Assembly (NCBI GenBank): GCA_035371905.1 | Contig: DAORXQ010000062.1 | Coordinates: forward strand, 1 to 10,598 | Source of the DNA: a bacterium | GTDB lineage: Bacteria; Ratteibacteria; UBA8468; B48-G9; JAFGKM01 | Direction: 5' to 3' | DNA length: 10,598 nt | In this document: positions 8,519 through 10,598 of the stretch, piece by piece | Layout: each line of letters begins with the position of its first letter | Position numbering within the stretch: the stretch's first letter is position 1 | Position numbers and translations under genes: made by a program | Notes under the pieces: generated by a model | Database searches by the model: none | What the model was told of the DNA's origin: nothing | The model's input: the letters and a program-made list of their open reading frames with translations, nothing else

Positions 8519-9628
8519 ATGGAAATAAAAGCATTAACCCCTGAAAAACAAATATGTTTTTTTGGTTATTACGATAAAAAACAGATAAGTTATAATGGGA
8601 AATTCTTTCTCTATCTAAAAGTTGATTTCAAGGATAAAGAACCAGGAGAAAATGAGAAAGCAGAGATTTGGATTGGAGAAATAGGAAATAAAAAATTTGA
8701 AAAACTTGATGCAACATATGCCTGGAATTTTCAACAAGGATGTATGCTTTCATGGTTATCAGATGAAGAAATAATATATAATGTGAGAATAGAAAAAAAT
8801 TTTTTATCAAAAATTTATAATATAAAAAATGGAAAGTTCCGGATAATAAATAGACCTGTAAGTTGTGTTTATCCGGAAAAGAAAATTGCTCTGAGTTTAA
8901 ATTTTCCCCGTCTTGCCAGATGGAGACCTGGTTATGGATATGCAGGTGTAGAAGATAAATATGAAAATGAAAAATGGCCTGAAAATGACGGTATTTATTT
9001 TATTGACCTTGAAAAAAATATGTCAAAATTAATAATTCCTCTTTCAAAAATGCTTGAATTTAGAAATGAAAAAGAAATATCTGATTCTTATGGATGGTTT
9101 AATCATACTTTATTCAATAAAAATGGAACAAGATTTTGTTTTGTAAATAGATGGAAAATTAAATTAAAAGACGCTCATAAAACAAGATTTATAACCAGTG
9201 ATTTAGAAGGGAAAGAAGTATATGATTTAATTGATTCATATCTTATTTCTCATTTTGACTGGAAAGATGAAAATAAAATAATCGTATGGGCAGAAATAAA
9301 AGGGAAAAAAGGTTTCTGGTTAATTGAGGATAAAACAGGTAAAGTTGAAACAATAAGTGAAAATATGCAAAAAGAAGATGGGCATTGTTCTTTTTCAAAA
9401 AATAAAAAATTCATTTTATATGATACATATCCAATCGAAAATTACAGATATTTAAAAGTTTTTAATATTGAAAAAAATAAAGAGATAGTCATTGATAAAT
9501 TTTATTCAATACCTGAAATAACAGGACCTATAAGATGTGATTTACATCCAAGATGGGAAAATGACAACAAAATTACATTTGACTCTATACACGAAAATTA
9601 CAGAAGAAGTTATTTAATAGAAATTTAA
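8519..9628 (+). CDS. Cytoplasmic beta-propeller protein of the FGYYDK family, function unknown
   Basis: A protein of 369 residues with no signal peptide or membrane segment. It consists of repeated four-strand units in the style of TolB/PD40/WD40-like propellers. Family-typical landmarks that I recognise are FGYYDK (15-20), WNFQQG (69-74), RLARWRPGYGYAGVEDKY (about 131-148), DGIYFIDL, 'YGWFNHTLFNKNGTRFCFVNRW', SHFDW, 'EDGHCSFSKNKKFILYDTYP' and the closing 'GPIRCDLHPRW...ITFDS.H'. Several landmarks recur at the same point of successive blades, as in a closed propeller. Relatives I recall occur in PVC bacteria and near polysaccharide or surface-glycan loci, often annotated as hypothetical or oligogalacturonate-lyase-like. 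I see no proof of enzyme activity. The conserved His, Asp and Arg residues (DGH, LHPRW, FNH) could form a binding site on one face. The start codon lies 3 nt after the preceding stop, so coupling is likely. Confidence 0.75.
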   Translation: MEIKALTPEKQICFFGYYDKKQISYNGKFFLYLKVDFKDKEPGENEKAEIWIGEIGNKKFEKLDATYAWNFQQGCMLSWLSDEEIIYNVRIEKNFLSKIYNIKNGKFRIINRPVSCVYPEKKIALSLNFPRLARWRPGYGYAGVEDKYENEKWPENDGIYFIDLEKNMSKLIIPLSKMLEFRNEKEISDSYGWFNHTLFNKNGTRFCFVNRWKIKLKDAHKTRFITSDLEGKEVYDLIDSYLISHFDWKDENKIIVWAEIKGKKGFWLIEDKTGKVETISENMQKEDGHCSFSKNKKFILYDTYPIENYRYLKVFNIEKNKEIVIDKFYSIPEITGPIRCDLHPRWENDNKITFDSIHENYRRSYLIEI

Positions 9629-9689
9629 TTCTTCCTGATTTTACAAACAAAACTAAACCTTTTCATTTAAAATATGTCTAATTTAAGAG

Positions 9690-10598
9690 ATGGAAAAGAA
9701 AAATTTATTCATTGTTTTGTCCTTTCTGGCGATTATTTGTGATTATGTATTTTCTGAAAATATAGAAAAAATTGTAAGTGGTAAATCACATACTTTGATT
9801 TTAACTAATGAAGGATTTGTCTTTGCTTTTGGATGGAATAAAGCAGGACAAATTGGAAATGGAAATGATAAAAACATCAGTAAACCTGTAATGATTAAAC
9901 TGAATGAAAAAGAATATTTGAAAGATATAATTGACATAGGTGCAGGTGATATACACTCAATAGGATTAAAAAAAGATGGAACTGTTTTAACATGGGGAGG
10001 AAATTTTTCCGGGCAACTCGGAAATTTAACATTTGAAAACTCATCTTTTCCTGTATATGTAAGATATAAAAATGGTCAAATTGTAAAGGATGTAATTAAA
10101 GTCACTGCTGGCTGGGATTTTTCTGTAATTTTAAAAAAAGATGGAACTGTCTGGACATTTGGAGATAATAAATATGGACAACTTGGTAATGGAACTACAG
10201 AAAACAGAAATTACGCAGTACAGGTAAAAGGACCTGAAGGAAAGGGATACTTAAAAAATATTATAGATATAAAAGCAGGGGCATTCCATGTTCTTGCACT
10301 TGCAAAAGATGGAACTGTCTGGGCTTGGGGAGATAATGAATTTGGACAACTTGGTGATGGAACATATATACAAAGAATTTTTCCAGTTAAAACAAAAGAA
10401 ATAAAAGATATAGAAAAGATTGTATGTGGTGCTTTTCATTCATTTGCTATAGATAAAAAAGGAAATCTTTATGGATGGGGTAAAAACTGGAAAGGTCAAA
10501 TTGGTGATGGAAGTTTTGTAAATAAAAATTTTCCTGTAAAAGTTTTTGGGAAAAATGAGATGGATTTTTTTCAGATGCAAAAGAAGTTTCTGCAGGAA
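9690..10598 (+). CDS. Exported RCC1-repeat protein, partial and frameshifted near window end
   Basis: From ATG 9690 the frame stays open to the window end (303 codons). Residues 1 to about 23 form a signal peptide (basic start, 'LFIVLSFLAII', cleavage near VFSEN). The rest is at least five RCC1/BNR-type propeller repeats of about 50-60 residues, each with 'aG..HsiaLkkDGtvwtWG.N..GQlGnGt' and a following 'fPv.v' segment. The repeat phase holds until about 10560. There the reading frame changes to 'MDFFQMQKKFLQE', while the expected continuation DAKEVSAG lies in the -1 frame from 10574 (see the frameshift entry). Secreted RCC1 proteins are common in environmental bacteria; ligands are mostly unknown. 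It sits 61 bp after the propeller gene. That gap shows no hairpin terminator and only weak promoter-like words (TTTACA 9640, TAAAAT 9668, 22 bp apart), so a separate transcript is possible but unproven. Only AAGAG directly before the ATG resembles a ribosome site. Confidence 0.8.
   Translation, partial: MEKKNLFIVLSFLAIICDYVFSENIEKIVSGKSHTLILTNEGFVFAFGWNKAGQIGNGNDKNISKPVMIKLNEKEYLKDIIDIGAGDIHSIGLKKDGTVLTWGGNFSGQLGNLTFENSSFPVYVRYKNGQIVKDVIKVTAGWDFSVILKKDGTVWTFGDNKYGQLGNGTTENRNYAVQVKGPEGKGYLKNIIDIKAGAFHVLALAKDGTVWAWGDNEFGQLGDGTYIQRIFPVKTKEIKDIEKIVCGAFHSFAIDKKGNLYGWGKNWKGQIGDGSFVNKNFPVKVFGKNEMDFFQMQKKFLQE
10137..10363 (+). repeat. Direct DNA repeat from duplicated RCC1 units (168-bp period)
   Basis: The segments 10137-10195 and 10305-10363 match at 52 of 59 positions by hand count, with an identical 18-base start. 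The offset of 168 bp equals 56 codons, one RCC1 repeat. A more diverged copy of the same 'aaaaaagatggaact' word occurs at about 9968-9982. The similarity at the DNA level, including synonymous sites, points to recent duplication or gene conversion between neighbouring repeats of this gene. Confidence 0.85.
10563..10576 (+). other. Frameshift point at a T7 tract in the RCC1 gene
   Basis: Seven T bases (10565-10571) follow GA in codon phase GAT TTT TTT CAG. Read in the current frame, the RCC1 pattern is lost after this tract. Read one base back, the sequence gives TTT TTT TCA GAT GCA AAA GAA GTT TCT GCA GGA, that is FFSDAKEVSAG, which matches the 'kDi.ki.aG' start of the other repeats. One extra T would repair the frame. 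The tract in its zero frame is also a perfect T TTT TTT slippery heptamer. A missing base in assembly, a real mutation and slippage are all compatible with it. Confidence 0.75.

Noticed and set aside
9629..9689. Promoter or terminator between the propeller and RCC1 genes
   Set aside because: TTTACA and TAAAAT words are 22 bp apart, too far for a standard promoter, and in AT-rich DNA such words arise by chance; no stem-loop is present.
10547..10558. Slippage at GGG AAA AAT as cause of the RCC1 frame change
   Set aside because: A -1 shift there would run straight into TGA at 10556-10558, so the change must happen after that point; the T7 tract fits better.

Overview
The window is about 10.6 kb of very AT-rich bacterial DNA. 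Every supported gene lies on the + strand. The proteins are rich in Lys, Glu, Ile and Asn, and arginine is read almost only from AGA/AGG. Start sites sit in A-rich tracts, none with a well-spaced Shine-Dalgarno. TAA, TGA and TAG all serve as stops, so the standard bacterial code fits. The gene families (PVC-style Bat/VWA membrane operon, YYDK-type beta-propeller, secreted PA14/PKD and RCC1 proteins) resemble those of Planctomycetes-Verrucomicrobia-Lentisphaera relatives and low-GC candidate phyla near Omnitrophota. That placement is inference, since there is no rRNA or other marker gene here.

Layout: (1) 2-802, the C-terminal part of a BatA-type membrane protein whose gene starts before the window. 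(2) 805-2886, a membrane-anchored VWA protein with an apparently non-catalytic glutamine-amidotransferase-like domain. (3) 2890-5634, a large DUF4175-like membrane protein with Ig-like domains, coiled coils and a Gly-rich linker. (4) 5631-6536, an exported all-beta protein with a carbohydrate-binding-like C-terminal half. (5) 6533-8515, an exported DUF2341-like/PA14/PKD/TPR protein. (6) 8519-9628, a cytoplasmic beta-propeller protein. (7) 9690-10598, an exported RCC1-repeat protein, cut by the window end and carrying a frameshift in its last codons.

Genes 1-6 are separated by 2-3 nt or overlap by ATGA, so they almost certainly form one translationally coupled operon. Genes 1-3 match the usual order of a PVC-type 'MoxR - DUF58 - BatA - VWA/GATase-like - DUF4175' cassette; MoxR and DUF58 would be expected upstream. 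Such cassettes are thought to form a chaperone-like or envelope-maintenance membrane assembly. What is unusual here is the tight coupling of that core to two exported proteins with glycan-binding-like and TPR modules, which suggests a surface- or polysaccharide-related job. The RCC1 gene follows a 61-bp gap and may be a separate unit.

No tRNA, rRNA, CRISPR array, insertion sequence or convincing terminator was seen. There is no gene-free stretch longer than 61 bp.
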